From Algoriphagus sp. (lineage in GTDB: Bacteria > Bacteroidota > Bacteroidia > Cytophagales > Cyclobacteriaceae), in the NCBI GenBank assembly GCA_023255285.1, contig JALRIY010000032.1:1-15392 (forward strand): a stretch of DNA of 15,392 nt, written 5' to 3'. The notes beneath the pieces were generated by a model. The model worked only from the letters and a program-made list of their open reading frames with translations, did no database searches and had not been told where the DNA came from. Below are positions 14,536 to 15,392 of the stretch, piece after piece. Position 1 is the stretch's first letter. Each line of letters begins with the position of its first letter. Position numbers and translations under genes: made by a program.

Positions 14536-14933
14536 GGGGCTGACCGGTTTTGACAGTAGGTGTAATCATCGGGCTCGCATGCAGGCTGGAGTATGTACGG
14601 CCTAAAAAAATTCATACAAAAGACAAATGGCGAAACTTCTTACGCCATGGCTGCTTAATCTAACCTAAAAGGATAGACCGCTTAAAGGGTTGAGTTGCGA
14701 GAGTGATTCCCCAGCCACATCCCACCGTGTTTTGCCTGATCGGCGCGGGTTTGGGGTGTCGACTTGATCGGGCTGCGGCTTGTGATGCGATTAAGCAAGT
14801 CTAAGATCAATCGCTAAGCCAAGCTCAGGTGTGTCACCCAGCATAGAATGGTCGAAAACCCAAACGGTGACTAAGCATGTAGACGGTACGGTGTTTCCTT
14901 ATCTGGACGCGAGTTCGACTCTCGCCAGCTCCA
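14536..14933 (+). ncRNA. ssrA: Transfer-messenger RNA (tmRNA)
   Basis: This about 398-nt one-piece tmRNA rescues stalled ribosomes and adds a degradation tag. The 5' end GGGGCTGACCGGTTTTGACA is the near-universal tmRNA start, and it pairs with the 3' acceptor strand CAGCTCC before the discriminator A at 14933. The T-arm is GCGAG-TTCGACT-CTCGC (14909-14925). The CCA tail is not encoded (ACT follows) and must be added. The tag reading frame lies at 14629-14658. The remainder, with GC-rich segments such as the stretch around 14705-14765, is expected to form the pseudoknots, which I did not fold in full. SmpB would be encoded elsewhere. The serine recombinase gene directly downstream suggests the 3' end may serve as an integration site. 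Confidence 0.95.
14629..14658 (+). other. ssrA: tmRNA proteolysis-tag reading frame
   Basis: GGC GAA ACT TCT TAC GCC ATG GCT GCT TAA encodes GETSYAMAA and stop. It resembles the G-E-x-x-Y-A-L/M-A-A tags of Bacteroidota and ends in the Ala-Ala recognised by ClpXP-type proteases. The resume codon is taken as GGC by analogy with related tags. Confidence 0.85.
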
Positions 14934-14963
14934 CTTTCAACTCGAACTTCGAGAAAGAATTCC

Positions 14964-14990
14964 GCCCAGCCCCATAAAGGGGGTCTGGGC
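14964..14990 (+). terminator. Hairpin after ssrA, possible terminator
   Basis: GCCCAGCCCC (14964-14973) pairs with the segment 14979-14990 (GGGG and CTGGGC, with a small bulge) around ATAAA. It is GC-rich and sits between the convergent ssrA and recombinase genes, but no good T-tract follows on the plus strand; the minus-strand side has only a short TTCTTT a few bases on. It is a probable end of one or both transcripts. Confidence 0.5.
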
Positions 14991-14998
14991 TGTTGGTC

Positions 14999-15392
14999 TT
15001 AAACAAGTTCACCAAGTTCTTTAGCTATCTTTTTGGTCTTGGTGATAGTTACCGGTGAACAGTTTAAGATCTTAGCTATCTCTGAGTAAGTATGTGTCCC
15101 TTTGGATAGATAATTCAAGATGGCTATGCTTTTACTTTTCTTGATAAAGCGCTGTGATGTTTCTTTGGTATTAATTCTTCTTCGGCAGTATGCTTGGGGA
15201 TTCTTTATACGAGCTATCGCAATACCTTCTTTTTGGCGTTGGAGGATCATGGATCTTTCGAAGCTATACATGCTGCTAAGGATTGATATTAATAGTTCTG
15301 AGAACTTATCTGGGTTACCATTGTCATCAAAGTTTCTGATGTTTGGATTTCTACATACCACGGTAACCCCTGCTTCGGTTAGAGTTTGCCAA
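14999..15392 (-). CDS. Serine recombinase (resolvase/invertase family), 5' part outside window
   Basis: Only the C-terminal ~130 residues are visible; the frame is open to the window end and the N-terminal catalytic serine lies beyond it. The first residues, WQTLTEAGVTVVCRNPNI, fit the last strand of the resolvase catalytic domain. FSELLISILSSMYSFERSMI then LQRQKEGIAIAR is the long E helix with the conserved ER...RQ.EGI pattern. The C-terminal part, KSIAILNYLSKGTHTYSEIA then KILNCSPVTITKTKKIAKEL, is a helix-turn-helix DNA-binding domain. It resembles the small (about 200-aa) recombinases on Bacteroidota mobile elements that act as resolvases, invertases or integrases. It is convergent with ssrA, which suggests that a mobile island starts here. 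An in-frame GTG at 15361 is not the true start because upstream codons continue the domain. Confidence 0.85.
   Translation of the reverse strand, partial: WQTLTEAGVTVVCRNPNIRNFDDNGNPDKFSELLISILSSMYSFERSMILQRQKEGIAIARIKNPQAYCRRRINTKETSQRFIKKSKSIAILNYLSKGTHTYSEIAKILNCSPVTITKTKKIAKELGELV

Overview
The window looks like core chromosome of a Bacteroidota bacterium, most likely order Cytophagales (Cyclobacteriaceae-like). This rests on several signals. Promoter-like sites match the Bacteroidota TTTG / TAnnTTTG consensus ahead of the pseudouridine synthase and rplM genes, and the -7 half is present ahead of ssrA. Purine-rich Shine-Dalgarno sites are mostly absent. Two Bacteroidota-typical families occur (DUF3108 and DUF3078), the gene order is rplM-rpsI-rpsB-tsf, and the tmRNA tag is GETSYAMAA. 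The genus is inferred, not proven.

Layout. Positions 2-703 hold the 3' part of a DUF3108 protein gene. 840-2601 is a PhoB/PhoR-type two-component pair with 1 bp between the genes. 2747-3457 is an RluA-family pseudouridine synthase with its own promoter. 3458-3796 is a gene-free stretch holding a ~164 bp element bounded by imperfect 26-bp inverted repeats, followed by the rplM promoter. 3797-6421 encodes L13, S9, S2 and EF-Ts, with a strong terminator-like hairpin plus two further hairpins between rpsB and tsf. Back-to-back terminators separate tsf from a minus-strand aminopeptidase P gene (6540-7829). A plus-strand run then follows: M16 zinc peptidase, class I O-methyltransferase, MltD-like LysM lytic transglycosylase and a DUF3078 outer-membrane protein (7942-12446). 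Opposing these is dnaX (12443-14223, minus), split into two frames at a run of ten A. Positions 14224-14535 carry no gene but hold two oppositely oriented arrays of degenerate 7-bp repeats. ssrA (tmRNA) lies at 14536-14933, followed by a hairpin and the 3' part of a minus-strand serine recombinase that runs off the window end.

How the parts relate. Most genes are housekeeping: translation (L13, S9, S2, EF-Ts, pseudouridine synthase, tmRNA), replication (clamp-loader DnaX), envelope (transglycosylase, DUF3078, DUF3108) and proteolysis (PepP, M16). The least ordinary points are the dnaX A10 site, where a -1 shift (or one extra A in the transcript) would turn a 381-aa gamma-like product into a 593-aa tau-like product; the MITE-like inverted-repeat element upstream of rplM, whose core motif recurs upstream of the pseudouridine synthase gene; the 7-bp repeat arrays between dnaX and ssrA; and the recombinase directly after ssrA, a classic island insertion point. 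I found no clearly new multi-gene system in this window.
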